In this document: one piece after another, positions 44,338-53,540 of the stretch
Layout: every line of letters begins with the position of its first letter
Numbering within the stretch: position 1 is the first letter of the stretch
NCBI RefSeq assembly: GCF_004827385.1
Contig: NZ_SRXN01000004.1
Location: 124,001-188,000 of the forward strand
Source of the DNA: Ensifer sp. MPMI2T
GTDB taxonomy: Bacteria > Pseudomonadota > Alphaproteobacteria > Rhizobiales > Rhizobiaceae
Direction of reading: 5' to 3'
DNA: 64,000 bases
Made by a program: the position numbers and the translations under genes
Notes under the pieces: generated by a model
The model's input: the letters and a program-made list of their open reading frames with translations, nothing else
The model's database searches: none
Told to the model about the DNA's origin: nothing

Positions 44338-44635
44338 GCGGCGGACGGCGGTTTCCGTGCTGTCTTGCCTGTGAAGAATCGGCCAAATCCGCGATTTTGG
44401 ATCGAAGCAATCGAAAATCCTGCCGCGCTAGAAAACTCTGCCCGCTTCCCGACCAACGGCGCATGGATTATTCTTGCAATGGGCATCCAAAGCCGTTACC
44501 TCACAAGCCACGTTGAGTGGCATTCGGGTCTCGTCCGGCAGCTATGCGCGCCGGACATTCCTGGGGTGCATGGACGACGAGCATCACCATTGATTGCCGT
44601 TTGCCATCAAATGTGAGCATTGGCTGGAGTACCTC

Positions 44636-44974
44636 ATGACGTATGTCGTGACCGACAATTGCATTCGCTGCAAGTATACGGACTGCGTGGAAGTCTGCCC
44701 GGTGGACTGCTTCTATGAAGGGGAGAATTTCCTCGTCATCCACCCTGATGAGTGCATCGATTGCGGGGTATGCGAGCCGGAATGTCCGGCCAATGCGATC
44801 AAGCCGGACACCGAGCCGGGCCTCGACATGTGGTTGAAATTGAACGCTGATTTTGCGACGAAGTGGCCGAACATCACGGTGAAGCGGGATCCTTTGCCGG
44901 AGGCCAAGGAGATGGACGGCGTCGAGGGAAAATACGAGAAGTATTTCTCTGCCGAGCCGGGACAGGGCGACTGA
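44636..44974 (+). CDS. fdxA: Seven-iron ferredoxin FdxA
   Basis: 112 residues from the ATG at 44636 (ggag 8 bp before), the standard FdxA length. Cysteine pattern for one [3Fe-4S] and one [4Fe-4S] cluster: C9, C12, C17, C21 and C25 in [20 protein letters not shown], and C40, C43, C46 and C50 in [14 protein letters not shown]. The C-terminal extension ([16 protein letters not shown]) is typical of Azotobacter FdI-like ferredoxins. Small electron carrier of the cytosol; partner unknown. The order helicase-S4-fdxA-carD is, as I recall, widely kept in Rhizobiales. Confidence 0.94.
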   Translation: MTYVVTDNCIRCKYTDCVEVCPVDCFYEGENFLVIHPDECIDCGVCEPECPANAIKPDTEPGLDMWLKLNADFATKWPNITVKRDPLPEAKEMDGVEGKYEKYFSAEPGQGD

Positions 44975-45386
44975 CGCGATCGTCTCGTGCTTGGTTCGCC
45001 GACGCTGACGAACAGATACAAGGCGAGGGCCGAAATCTGGGGAAATCCGGCCTCAGCCTGACAATCGCGAGCGTGGCAGCTTGATCGCTGCTACGCAGCA
45101 AATTATTGATTTGCGCACTTTTTTGTGATAGCTTCCTACCACTGATCCACCGAGGGTGTTTTTGCGCGCCCGAAAACCATCACGAAAGCAAACGATCTCC
45201 ACGGCGCGGCTCTTCCCAAATAAGCAACGTTCCGTTGCCTGTGACCGCGATATATGAGGCCATTTGCGTTCCGTTGGACGGACCAGGATTGACCCCACCC
45301 GGCGGTATCCCCGTCTATCCCGGGCCTGACCGACCCGGCCCCGGCCTTTGAGAGGCCGGGTGCGCAATAGGGAGTGTTTGAAACGA
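44975..45386 (+). promoter_or_regulatory. 412-bp region between fdxA and carD with a leader hairpin
   Basis: No gene recognised. A stem cccggcct/aggccggg (45340-45360) with a 5-nt loop lies 26 bp before the carD start, close enough to affect its translation. Around 45100-45130 the sequence is AT-rich (ttattgatttgcgcactttt) and is the likely promoter zone. Confidence 0.4.
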
Positions 45387-45956
45387 ATGACGACCCAGCA
45401 GAAAAAATCTTCAACGCGCCAAGGCTTCAAGACCGGTGAATCGATCGTATATCCGGCTCACGGTGTTGGCCAGATCGTTGCGATTGAGGAGCAGGAAGTC
45501 GCTGGCATGAAGCTCGAGCTTTTTGTCATCGACTTCGAGAAGGACAAGATGCGTCTCAAGGTGCCGGTGGCGAAAGCCGTCAGCATCGGCATGCGCAAGC
45601 TGTCCGAAACCGATTTCGTCGATCGCGCGCTGAAGGTCGTGCAGGGCAAGGCACGCGTCAAGCGGACCATGTGGTCCCGCCGTGCCCAGGAATACGATGC
45701 CAAGATCAATTCCGGCGATCTCATCTCCATCGCGGAAGTGGTGCGCGATCTTTATCGCGCGGAAAACCAGCCGGAACAGTCCTATTCCGAACGCCAGCTT
45801 TATGAGGCCGCTCTTGACCGCATGGCGCGCGAAATCGCTGCCGTCAACAAGATGTCGGAAACGGAGGCGGTACGCCTCGTTGAAGCCAACCTGAACAAGG
45901 GGCCGAAGCGCGGCAAGGCCATCGAAGAAGAGGATACCCAGGACGAGGCCGCTTGA
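45387..45956 (+). CDS. carD: CarD/CdnL-family RNA polymerase-binding regulator
   Basis: 189 residues from the ATG giving MTTQQKKSSTRQGFKTGESI. N-terminal RNA-polymerase-interacting domain of Tudor-like fold (YPAHGVGQIVAIEEQEVAGM, LELFVIDFEKDKMRLKVPVA) and a helical C-terminal DNA-contact domain (MWSRRAQEYDAKINSGDLIS and following). CdnL/CarD proteins bind the beta subunit and stabilise open complexes at rRNA and other housekeeping promoters. The last residues are acidic (EEEDTQDEAA). It is between fdxA and the sigma factor rpoH2 and has its own terminator. Confidence 0.92.
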   Translation: MTTQQKKSSTRQGFKTGESIVYPAHGVGQIVAIEEQEVAGMKLELFVIDFEKDKMRLKVPVAKAVSIGMRKLSETDFVDRALKVVQGKARVKRTMWSRRAQEYDAKINSGDLISIAEVVRDLYRAENQPEQSYSERQLYEAALDRMAREIAAVNKMSETEAVRLVEANLNKGPKRGKAIEEEDTQDEAA

Positions 45957-45985
45957 GCCCCAGTCCCGGACGAAAACCACGACCC

Positions 45986-46016
45986 AAAAGCCCGGCCTTC
46001 GCCGGGCTTTTTCTTT
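45986..46016 (+). terminator. Rho-independent terminator after carD
   Basis: Stem agcccggc (45989-45996) with gccgggct (46001-46008), loop cttc, then tttttcttt. Classical and 33 bp past the stop. Confidence 0.88.
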
Positions 46017-46090
46017 GCTCGCATAGCTCGCTTCCCCCGCATGCTTTGGCGACATGCAGAAACAATCATTCCCGTAATCATTGCAGACAG

Positions 46091-46115
46091 GGAACCTTTT
46101 GCGTCGGCGCGCGTT
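46091..46115 (+). promoter_or_regulatory. RpoE2-type (ECF26-like extracytoplasmic stress) promoter for rpoH2
   Basis: ggaac at 46091-46095, exactly 18 bases, then tt at 46114-46115: the GGAAC-N18/19-TT pattern known for RpoE2 of S. meliloti, whose targets include rpoH2. It is 220 bp upstream of the rpoH2 start codon in a 320-bp gap with no other feature. Confidence 0.65.
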
Positions 46116-46334
46116 GGAAAAGGCCGGTGCGAAGGTGCTCGCCTTTGCGGCCCGGACGATCTTGGTTCTGTGGTCTCTCACCGTTTCAGGTTCGTATCTT
46201 CGATTTAGGGCGCTGCATCGGTTCTTCAAGCATGACATAGCGCTCGCAGTTCCTGTCGCCGGATGCTCCGACAAGCGTTTGGCCCCTTCGAGTTCAGTCC
46301 TTAACGGCGCTCGGCGCCAGCTACGGAGCGATCG

Positions 46335-47201
46335 ATGAAGACCCTTACAGCAGACAGGCGCATGATCAAGATTGCCATGGATGCGCCCTATCTCGAGCGG
46401 GAAGAGGAGCATGCCCTGGCGCGGGCCTGGAGGGACAACAACGATCAGGAGGCACGCAACAAGATCGCCATGGCACATATGCGCCTGGTGATCGCCATGG
46501 CGGCGAAATTCCGCAGCTTCGGTTTGCCTATGAGCGATCTCGTCCAGGAGGGGCATGTCGGCCTATTGGAGGCGGCAGCACGCTTCGAGCCAAGTCGGGA
46601 CGTTCGCTTCTCGACCTATGCGACCTGGTGGATCCGCGCATCGATGCAGGACTATGTCCTGCGCAACTGGTCGATCGTGCGCGGGGGGACAAGCTCGGCG
46701 CAAAAGGCGCTGTTCTTCAACCTCAGGAGGCTGCGCGCACGTCTTGCGCAGGGCGACCGGCAACTGACCTCGCAGGCGATGCATGAGGAGATTGCCGCGG
46801 CGCTGGGCGTCAGCCTGGCCGACGTGCAGACGATGGATGCGCGGCTGTCCGGAAGCGATGCGTCGCTACAGGCACCTGTCGGCCACGGAGATTCGGACGG
46901 CGGCGAGCGACTCGACTTCCTTGCGAGCGAAGCGCCGCTGCCTGACGAGCAGGTCAGCGACGTGATCGACGGCGAACGTGCTCGTCGCTGGCTCCATATC
47001 GCACTCGGGGAGTTGAGCGAGCGCGAAATGAAGATCATCCGCGCCCGGCGTTTGTCGGAAGACGGCGCGACGTTGGAGGAGCTTGGCGTCGACCTCGGCA
47101 TTTCGAAGGAACGCGTCAGGCAGATCGAGACCCGGGCGCTGGAAAAGCTGCGTGCCGCGCTCGCTGCCAAGGCGCCGGCACTGACTGCCGGCATGCACTG
47201 A
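46335..47201 (+). CDS. rpoH2: RNA polymerase sigma-32-type factor, RpoH2
   Basis: 288 residues. Sigma-70 group 3 regions: 1.2 (APYLEREEEHALARAWRDNN), 2 (MAHMRLVIAMAAKFRSFGLP, SDLVQEGHVGLLEAAARFEP, RFSTYATWWIRASMQDYVLR) and 4 with HTH (LEELGVDLGISKERVRQIET). The RpoH-type box is present in diverged form around NLRRLRARLAQ. The early helices and the acidic DSDGGERLDF segment match RpoH2 rather than RpoH1 as I remember them, and the RpoE2-like promoter in front fits. Drives a subset of heat- and general-stress genes. Confidence 0.9.
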   Translation: MKTLTADRRMIKIAMDAPYLEREEEHALARAWRDNNDQEARNKIAMAHMRLVIAMAAKFRSFGLPMSDLVQEGHVGLLEAAARFEPSRDVRFSTYATWWIRASMQDYVLRNWSIVRGGTSSAQKALFFNLRRLRARLAQGDRQLTSQAMHEEIAAALGVSLADVQTMDARLSGSDASLQAPVGHGDSDGGERLDFLASEAPLPDEQVSDVIDGERARRWLHIALGELSEREMKIIRARRLSEDGATLEELGVDLGISKERVRQIETRALEKLRAALAAKAPALTAGMH

Positions 47202-47247
47202 TCGCGACCGGCCATCGCTTAAGCCAAGCCATCAAGAATCACGCAGA

Positions 47248-48759
47248 CTACTCCGCGATGATCTTCACCTTGTCGCCGGGCTTGACGGTGGAGGTGATCT
47301 GCATCGCGTTGATCAAACGGAAGAGATCGAGCTTGCGGTCCGTTCCCATCATGCGGGCGGCGAGCGTCGCGATGGTGTCGCCGGACCGGACGGTAACCAC
47401 GCGAATGCGCAGCGGTTTCAGCGATTGAACCTCCGCCTGTGTCATCCGGCGGAAAGTGCTGCGCAACTGGCTCGCCGTTCTTTCGAGCGCGCTCGATCCC
47501 TTCGGTACCGCGGTCAGGAAACGGTAGATGCGGTTGTCGATGCGGATTACGGTGACGTCGAAGTCCCAACGATCGGCGGACGCACGCGCCGTCGCCGCTT
47601 CGAGACCGTTGACGGAAATCGGACGGATTGTATCCGGCTGCAGGCCGGTGACCCAACCGCTGGCGATATAGTCTGTGAGGTTGCGCCCTGCCGTGTCGGC
47701 GACGCCGTCAAAGCGGATCGCGATGTCGCCCGGGCCGGTCGCGAGCACCGCCTCGGCCTTGTTGTCGATCTGGAAACCGACCGGCACGTCGAAGCGGATG
47801 CCGAGCTGGCCGTGCAGAAATGTTTGGCCGCGGACATAACCCTCCTGCGGGCTGTCGCCATAGAGGATGCCGTCGATACCAGCGAGATAGTAATCTCGCC
47901 CGCGATCGCCGCTTGTGCCTTCGACGCCGAAGGCGCGCGCGTGCCGGCGCGCCAGATCGACGCGCTGCGGCGCGTTCGGATGGCTCGACAGGAAGTCAAG
48001 GCTCTGGTCAGATTCCGGGTCAACCGCCGTGAAGCGAGCGTAGGCCGCCATCGAATCGAGGAAGCGGGCGGCGGCATAGGGGTCGTATCCCGCCTCGCCG
48101 AGCATGCGCACGCCGATCACGTCGGCCTGGAGCTCCTGATTGCGCGAGAAGGCGGCAAGCCGCAGCTTGCCGCGGGCAAGCGCCTGTTTCCCGGCCAGAT
48201 TGGAGGAAAGCACTTCGGAGACGACCCGGCTCGCGATCACCTCGGCCTCTTCACGTTGCTGGCGTTCGATGCCGTGGTTTGCGGTGACGTGCGCCATCTC
48301 GTGCGAGAGCACGGCAGCGACCTCCGAAGCATCGTTGGCAAGCGCCAGAAGGCCGCGCGTGACGTAGAGATAGCCGCCCGGCAGCGCAAAAGCGTTGATC
48401 GCCGGTGAATTCAAGATGGTGATGCGGTAGGACTGCTGCGGATTTTCCGAAACCGCCGTCAGGGCGCCGGTAATGCGCGCCACCAGCCGCTCGGTCTTGG
48501 CGTCCTTGTATTCGCCGCCGTAGCTCGCAACGATCCGCGGGTGTTCACGTGCGCCGAGCTGGGCACGCGGGTCGTTCTTCTGCACTTCCTCGACGATCTG
48601 CGGATTCGACGAGGGGGAAACAGTCGGCTCATAGGTCTGTTCGATCAGCGACTGGCAGGCGGACAGCAACGCAGTCGCGAGCAATGCAACCATTAATCGT
48701 GCATTCTTGCCGCCGCGTCGCGTCGGAATCCGGCCGTCGATGACTGTATGCCTATCCAT
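47248..48759 (-). CDS. M48-family zinc metalloprotease, lipoprotein, BepA/LoiP-like
   Basis: 503 residues. Signal sequence with lipobox LLSAC (Cys35), so probably anchored to a membrane facing the periplasm. Zinc motif HEMAH (His153-Glu154-His157), a third ligand in the NQELQADVIG segment (Glu-x3-Asp), and SHPNAPQRVDLAR, as in BepA and other M48 outer-membrane quality-control proteases. The C-terminal 60 residues resemble a LysM-like unit (VRSGDTIATLAARM), which suggests peptidoglycan contact. Substrates unknown; a role in envelope protein turnover is inferred. Convergent with rpoH2. Confidence 0.86.
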   Translation of the reverse strand: MDRHTVIDGRIPTRRGGKNARLMVALLATALLSACQSLIEQTYEPTVSPSSNPQIVEEVQKNDPRAQLGAREHPRIVASYGGEYKDAKTERLVARITGALTAVSENPQQSYRITILNSPAINAFALPGGYLYVTRGLLALANDASEVAAVLSHEMAHVTANHGIERQQREEAEVIASRVVSEVLSSNLAGKQALARGKLRLAAFSRNQELQADVIGVRMLGEAGYDPYAAARFLDSMAAYARFTAVDPESDQSLDFLSSHPNAPQRVDLARRHARAFGVEGTSGDRGRDYYLAGIDGILYGDSPQEGYVRGQTFLHGQLGIRFDVPVGFQIDNKAEAVLATGPGDIAIRFDGVADTAGRNLTDYIASGWVTGLQPDTIRPISVNGLEAATARASADRWDFDVTVIRIDNRIYRFLTAVPKGSSALERTASQLRSTFRRMTQAEVQSLKPLRIRVVTVRSGDTIATLAARMMGTDRKLDLFRLINAMQITSTVKPGDKVKIIAE

Positions 48760-49044
48760 GCCTCAGCCCATTCCCCTCGCCGGCGCCTGCCACAACCCAA
48801 GTGCCAACGTTGAAAAATCCTACTTTTTCAGCCGGATACCATGTTCCAGCCTGGGTGTTTCAGCCATGACCGTGCTGTAGCGATTTCAGCGCTGTCTGCC
48901 TACTGATCCCCGTAGAAATAGTTGCCCCGTGGTATCACAGCAACGGATGCGCGAACATCGCGTCGACCGTCGGATATTCCGCGCGTCGCACAACGCGGCG
49001 GTCAAATTGTGGCGAACGGTAATTTAGCGAAAAAATCTCTCCAA

Positions 49045-49131
49045 CGCCGTGCGTGTTTTCAGACGCGCAAGGGCGCCGGAGCCCTTTGAACTGCTGCATG
49101 ATTCTGTCCTTAAATCTAAGGAATCATGCAT
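49045..49131. repeat. ctacagcgccgcgcgt-family repeat, partial
   Basis: gccgtgcgtgttttcagacgcg and gcaagggcgccggagccctt, the linker tgaactgctgcatgattctg, then tccttaaatctaaggaatcatgca. The outer ctacag/ctgtag ends are lost. It lies in the 392-bp gap between the M48 and thiQ genes; the rest of that gap has no recognisable gene, only presumed promoter DNA for the protease. Confidence 0.55.
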
Positions 49132-49151
49132 TAGCGGGGCGACGGCAAGCC

Positions 49152-49880
49152 TCATTCGCGGCCGAGGAAGCGGTTGATCGCCGTGATGTCGCGCCGTTCG
49201 ACAAAACGATCGACAGTGTCGTGAGCGATGATACGTCCCCGATCGAGGAAAAGCACGCTGTCGGCGAGCAGCCTCACGTCATCGGGATGATGCGTGATCA
49301 TCAGGATCGTATTGCCTTCCTCGTCGTGGAGGTCGCGCAAAAGTTGGCGCATTTCCGCTCTCATGCCCGGGTCGAGCGCGGCAAAGGGCTCGTCAAGCAG
49401 GAGCAGCGGACGGTGGCGGACGAGCGCGCGGGCAAGTGCGACCCTCTGACGCTCGCCGCCGGAAAGCGTGGGTGGCAACCTCCCGCCGAAGCCGTCGAGG
49501 CCGACGCGCTTCAACGCATCGGCCACCTTGGCGCGGTCGCCGGCGGACAGGTGCAAGGCCGGGCTGATGCCGAAGCCGACATTGGTTGCGGCGTCGAGAT
49601 GGGCAAAGAGGTTGTGCTCCTGGAAAATAACCGACACCGGGCGTTCCGCTGGCAGGCGCCCCGCCATGTCTTCGCCGAAAATATGGACAGCGCCTTGCTC
49701 AGGCTCTTCAAATCCGGCGATGACGTTGAACAGTGTCGATTTCCCCGACCCCGACGCACCCGCGACCGCGACGATCTGCCCGGCCGGAATCACGCAGTCG
49801 AACGTGAGCTTCGTCGTCTCGAAGCGGACTTCGACGTCCTTGAGTGAAACGGCCGCGGAAACGGAGGCTGGCGAATTCAT
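49152..49880 (-). CDS. thiQ: Thiamine ABC transporter ATP-binding protein
   Basis: 242 residues. Walker A GASGSGKST, a Q-loop in VSVIFQEHNLFAHLDAATNV, signature TLSGGERQRVALARAL, Walker B LLLLDEPFAALDPGM, H-loop ITHHPDD. EHNLFAHL and the short regulatory-domain-free length are those of ThiQ. It overlaps thiP by 4 bp. Powers uptake of thiamine and thiamine phosphates with ThiB and ThiP. Confidence 0.92.
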   Translation of the reverse strand: MNSPASVSAAVSLKDVEVRFETTKLTFDCVIPAGQIVAVAGASGSGKSTLFNVIAGFEEPEQGAVHIFGEDMAGRLPAERPVSVIFQEHNLFAHLDAATNVGFGISPALHLSAGDRAKVADALKRVGLDGFGGRLPPTLSGGERQRVALARALVRHRPLLLLDEPFAALDPGMRAEMRQLLRDLHDEEGNTILMITHHPDDVRLLADSVLFLDRGRIIAHDTVDRFVERRDITAINRFLGRE

Positions 49881-51505
49881 ACATCTCTTCCTTCGCGCCG
49901 GCCGTTCTCTCCCGCCGTGCCGAGCACGGTGAGGACGAGGCAGATGAGGCCGAGCAGCAACGCGAGTCCCGCAGCGTCGGCGGTGCGGTAGCTTCCCATG
50001 CGGCTGTAGAGCAGCCAGGGCAAGGTTGTCATGTCCTGCGATCCGAACAGGGCGACCGCTCCGAGATCGCCGAGGGACAAGGCCATGGCGAAAGAAAAGG
50101 CCATGAGCACGGGTTTGCGCAGCGGCGGCCAGTCAATCCATCGCAGGCGATGAAAGCCGGCGATACCAAGGCTTGCCGCCAGTCGATCCGTACGTGCCGC
50201 ATGGGTGGCCATTGCCGGAGCAAGCACGCGGTAGACGAAAGGAAGCGCCATCAGCGCATTGATGGCGGTGACGACGGCCGGCGCAAAACGGGCGACGTCG
50301 CCGAAGGGACGCAACAGCAGGAACCAGCCGGCGCCGAGAACGACCGGCGGCACCAGCAGGACGAGGGAGGTGCTGGCGCTGATCGTGCCGGCAAACCCGC
50401 GAGCGGCGGCTCCCGCCTGCCGTCGCCTCGAGGTAATCTGCTGCGCGCGGATCATCACGGCGGTCGCCCCTACGGAGATCGCGGCCGAAAGAAGAGCAAT
50501 CGTGGTACTGGTGGCGAAAGCATGGTGGACGGCAGCGTCGCGGGCGAGCCTTGGCAAATCTGCCTGCAGGCCGGAATAGGCGATCGCGGCGAACGGCAGT
50601 CCGACGAATACGAGCGCAAGAATAAGCCAGAGCCCGTCGGCTAGTCGTGACCGTCCGCTCACGCCGTCGAACCGCCTCATTGCCTTGCCGGTCGTCTCGC
50701 CTTCCAGGGGTGGCGGCGCCAAGATCTTCAGAACGAGAAGCAGCGCACCCGTGAGCGCGATCTGAAGGGCGGAAAGGGCGATCGCGCGCGGCGGATCGAA
50801 ATCGAAGCGCAGCGCCTGATAGATCGCCACTTCGATCGTGCTTGCCGCTGGTCCGCCGCCGAGGGTCAGCACGAGCGTGAAACTGGTGGCGCAGAGCATA
50901 AAGATGAGGCCGGCGATGCCCGGCAATAGCCCGCGGATCGCCGGCCATTCAATGAAGCGGAAGATTGCGATCGAAGGCATGCCGAGATTGGCGACAGTGC
51001 GCCAGTATTCCCCCGGAATCCGCTCGATCCCCGCAAGCATCAATCGCGCCGCAAGCGGCATGTTGAAGAAGACGTGCGCGAGAAGAATGCCGAAGAGCCC
51101 ATAGATGCTGATCGGGTCGTTGAGCCCGATCGCGACGAGGATGGTATTGAGAAAGCCCTGCCGGCCCCAGACCTGAATGAGGCCGAGCGCTGCGACGAGC
51201 GCGGGCAAGCCGAGCGGCAGCGCCATCAGTCGAAGCAACCAGATGCGGCCGGGAAAGCTTGTCTGACGGGCGAGCGCACGCGCCACGGGCACTGCAAACA
51301 GGATGGAGAGGATCGTTGAGAGGATCGCCTGGAGCAGCGTGAAGCGGCTGACGCGCCAGACATAGGCGTCGAACGGGGCGCCGTTATCTCCACCGCCCGA
51401 CTGGGCGAGAAGCGCGATGATGGCAAGGGCGACAAACAGCAGAATGCCGCCGAGGCTGAAGGCCCCCGCGGCAATCGTCATCCGTCTTTCGGCCGCACCG
51501 GACAA
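49877..51505 (-). CDS. thiP: Thiamine ABC transporter permease
   Basis: 542 residues with two fused permease domains, as usual for ThiP. First domain has LPLGLPALVAALGLIQVWGR and LLAHVFFNMPLAARLMLAGI; second has LALPFVYR-like MALPFVYRVLAPAM and FAMALSLGDLGAVALFGSQD. About twelve membrane helices. The domain EAA loops are ERIPGEYWRTVANLGMPS and DRLAASLGIAGFHRLRWIDW. Starts 7 bp after the thiB stop; in the operon thiBPQ. Confidence 0.93.
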   Translation of the reverse strand: MSGAAERRMTIAAGAFSLGGILLFVALAIIALLAQSGGGDNGAPFDAYVWRVSRFTLLQAILSTILSILFAVPVARALARQTSFPGRIWLLRLMALPLGLPALVAALGLIQVWGRQGFLNTILVAIGLNDPISIYGLFGILLAHVFFNMPLAARLMLAGIERIPGEYWRTVANLGMPSIAIFRFIEWPAIRGLLPGIAGLIFMLCATSFTLVLTLGGGPAASTIEVAIYQALRFDFDPPRAIALSALQIALTGALLLVLKILAPPPLEGETTGKAMRRFDGVSGRSRLADGLWLILALVFVGLPFAAIAYSGLQADLPRLARDAAVHHAFATSTTIALLSAAISVGATAVMIRAQQITSRRRQAGAAARGFAGTISASTSLVLLVPPVVLGAGWFLLLRPFGDVARFAPAVVTAINALMALPFVYRVLAPAMATHAARTDRLAASLGIAGFHRLRWIDWPPLRKPVLMAFSFAMALSLGDLGAVALFGSQDMTTLPWLLYSRMGSYRTADAAGLALLLGLICLVLTVLGTAGENGRREGRDV

Positions 51506-51512
51506 GCCGGCC

Positions 51513-52532
51513 TCAGTTCTCGCTCATGGCCGCCAGCCATTCGTCGATCCAGGCCTTGCGGTTGGCGGCGACCTCCTCGGAAGACATCAGGAATGTCTTT
51601 TGCGGATTGACGAGCTTGCCGAAGGCGTCGGGCAGGGGGTCCTTGGTCGCCGCGACCGGCATCATCCAGTTGGTTGTCGGAATGATCGACTGGAATTCCG
51701 GGCTGGTCATGAAGGCCAGAAACTTTTTGGCGACTTCCGGCTCCTTGGCGTTCTTCGTCACGCCGGCCACTTCGATCTGGATGTAGTGGCCCTCGGAAAA
51801 GGGAGCGGCCTGATAGCGTTCGGTGTTTTCCGCCACCATGTGGTAAGCGGGCGAGGTGGTGTAGGACAGCACCATCGGCGCTTCACCCTTGGTAAAGAGG
51901 CCGTAGGCCTCCGACCAGCCGGGGGTTACGGTCAGCACTCGGTCCTTGAGCTTGGCCCAGGCGGCGGCCGCCTCATCGCCATAGACCGATTTCACCCAGA
52001 GCAGCAGCCCGAGGCCCGGTGTCGAGGTGCGCGGATCCTCGATGACGATCTTTTGCGATGGATCGCCCTCGACGAGTTCCTTCAGGCTTCTCGGCGGGTT
52101 CTTCAGCGTCTCGGTGTCGTAGATCACGGCGAAATGGCCGTAGTCATAGGGAACGAAGGCGTCGTCGGAGAAGCCGCCCGGGACCTTCAAGGCTGCGGTG
52201 TCGAGACCGTGCGGGGCGAAGAAGCCGGTCGCCTTGGCTTCCGCGACGAGGTTGGTGTCGAGGCCGAGCACGATGTCCGCCTTCGATTGGTCGCCTTCAA
52301 GCTTCAGCCGCGTCAGAAGTTCGACGCCGTCGGCGACGCCGACATAGTTGACGTCGCAGCCGCAGGTCTTCTCGAAAGCCTCGGCGACTTTCGCGCCGGG
52401 CCCCCATTCACTGATGAAACTCTCGTAGGTGTAGATCGTCAGCGTCTTTTCGGCGGCACTGGCGCCGAACGGCAAAGCTGCAATGATCGCCGTAGTCGCC
52501 AGCCGGCGAAGCAATCTGGTGTAAATGGACAT
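51513..52532 (-). CDS. thiB: Thiamine ABC transporter periplasmic binding protein
   Basis: 339 residues from the ATG at 52532, preceded by gagagagg; a GTG at 52541 is possible. Signal peptide [19 protein letters not shown] (cleavage near residue 27). Mature type 2 binding protein: [50 protein letters not shown] and [10 protein letters not shown] are conserved in TbpA/ThiB. Binds thiamine, thiamine monophosphate and TPP. Leader carries a TPP riboswitch. Confidence 0.94.
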   Translation of the reverse strand: MSIYTRLLRRLATTAIIAALPFGASAAEKTLTIYTYESFISEWGPGAKVAEAFEKTCGCDVNYVGVADGVELLTRLKLEGDQSKADIVLGLDTNLVAEAKATGFFAPHGLDTAALKVPGGFSDDAFVPYDYGHFAVIYDTETLKNPPRSLKELVEGDPSQKIVIEDPRTSTPGLGLLLWVKSVYGDEAAAAWAKLKDRVLTVTPGWSEAYGLFTKGEAPMVLSYTTSPAYHMVAENTERYQAAPFSEGHYIQIEVAGVTKNAKEPEVAKKFLAFMTSPEFQSIIPTTNWMMPVAATKDPLPDAFGKLVNPQKTFLMSSEEVAANRKAWIDEWLAAMSEN

Positions 52533-52596
52533 GACGGGCACCTCTCTCCCCTCTTGTTGATGTTGCGGGAAAAGGGCGCATCGGTCCGATCGCTTC

Positions 52597-52692
52597 TAAT
52601 CCCTCCGCCGGTATGAGCCGGATCAGGTTCCGCGGGTTGGCTTTGAGCCTCTCAGCCTTGGTTCCGCAAGCGGACCGAAGGCACCCCGTTAG
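52597..52692 (-). promoter_or_regulatory. TPP riboswitch (THI element) before thiBPQ
   Basis: On the minus strand the element reads ggggtgcctt ... aaccaaggctgagaggctca ... aacccgcggaacctgatccg ... gctcataccggcggaggga. The ggctgaga and the acctgatc...ataccggcg core are the conserved pyrimidine- and pyrophosphate-sensor loops of TPP riboswitches. It ends about 65 nt before the thiB start, so TPP would lower transporter expression. Confidence 0.95.
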
Positions 52693-52814
52693 AGCAGCAA
52701 AGATTTAGCTTTCGGCGGCAGGTCTGGCAAGCCGAGTTTCGGCGGAAACATTTGCCGCCCAAGCCATCTGCGCTATTAGACCAAACAACTGTCGGCGGCG
52801 TTTGTTCGCCTATC

Positions 52815-52909
52815 GCATGTTTCCTCAAGTCTTAGCGATTTGAGGTTAGAGACATGCGGCGATTCAAAGTGCGACAGCACGCGTCTGATCGGACGCGTGG
52901 CGTTGTAGC
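52815..52909. repeat. ctacagcgccgcgcgt-family repeat, diverged
   Basis: gcatgtttcctcaagtctta/gcgatttgaggttagagaca, then tgcggcgattcaaagtgcga and cagcacgcgtctgatcggac with gcgtggcgttgtag. Both stems are kept with substitutions. It lies between the riboswitch leader and the GNAT gene; the remaining gap holds nothing else I can identify. Confidence 0.55.
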
Positions 52910-52923
52910 GGGGAGGTATTCTC

Positions 52924-53409
52924 ATGCCAGACATGCTCGTTCGTCTCTACGCCTTGCCTGAAAGGCGCTCTTCCCGCCTCGGTGCTGGCATCAGCATTCG
53001 CCGAGCGATGGCTGCGGAACGCAGGATCGTGCTCGCCTGGATCGAAGAACGGTTCGGCGCCGGTTGGGCGGGCGAGGCGGAGGCCGCCTTCTCGTCGACG
53101 CCGACGCGGATCCATGTCGCCGTTTACCAGGACCAGATCGTCGGCTTCGCCTGCCACGACGTGACGGCGCTTGGTTTCTTCGGACCGACAGGCGTCGACG
53201 AGGCGATGCGCGGTCAGGGGATCGGCGAGGCGCTGCTTATCGAAAGCCTGCTGGCGATGCGCGCCGCCGGTTACGCCTATGCCGTCATCGGCGGCGTCGG
53301 TCCTGCGGATTTTTATGCCCGTACCGTCGGCGCGGTGGAGATAGCAGATTCGACGCCAGGCATTTATGCGGGCATGCTCCTTCCCGGCGAAACGCCGTCG
53401 GAAGGCTGA
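52924..53409 (+). CDS. GNAT-family N-acetyltransferase
   Basis: 161 residues from an ATG preceded by ggggagg. GNAT fold: SIRRAMAAERRIVLAWIEER, VAVYQDQIVGFACHD, then the acetyl-CoA loop VDEAMRGQGIGEALLIESLL (R-G-Q-G-I-G at motif A) and AVIGGVGPADFYARTVGAVE. Substrate unknown. It lies between the thiamine transporter and thiamine pyrophosphokinase genes, but nothing in it points to thiamine. Confidence 0.83.
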   Translation: MPDMLVRLYALPERRSSRLGAGISIRRAMAAERRIVLAWIEERFGAGWAGEAEAAFSSTPTRIHVAVYQDQIVGFACHDVTALGFFGPTGVDEAMRGQGIGEALLIESLLAMRAAGYAYAVIGGVGPADFYARTVGAVEIADSTPGIYAGMLLPGETPSEG

Positions 53410-53478
53410 TCGCGAGCGATCGAGCGGCCGCAAAGCGCAGCTTTGGCCGCCGCAAATGGCTTTCGGCCTTTTCCTTGG

Positions 53479-53524
53479 AGCGGGATGAGGAAAACCGCGC
53501 GCGGTTTTCCGCGCGCATCCCGCT
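53479..53524. repeat. Palindromic repeat, gcgggatgaggaaaaccgcg type
   Basis: gagcgggatgaggaaaaccg then cgcgcggttttccgcgcgca and tcccgctc: an almost complete inverted repeat made of the ends seen in the 3228 and 36617 elements. Confidence 0.6.
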
Positions 53525-53540
53525 CTAACCCATTGGAATC

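Noticed and set aside
44975-45386. Possible 6S or other structural RNA before carD
   Set aside because: Apart from one short hairpin I could not fold a known RNA family; no conserved core was recognised.
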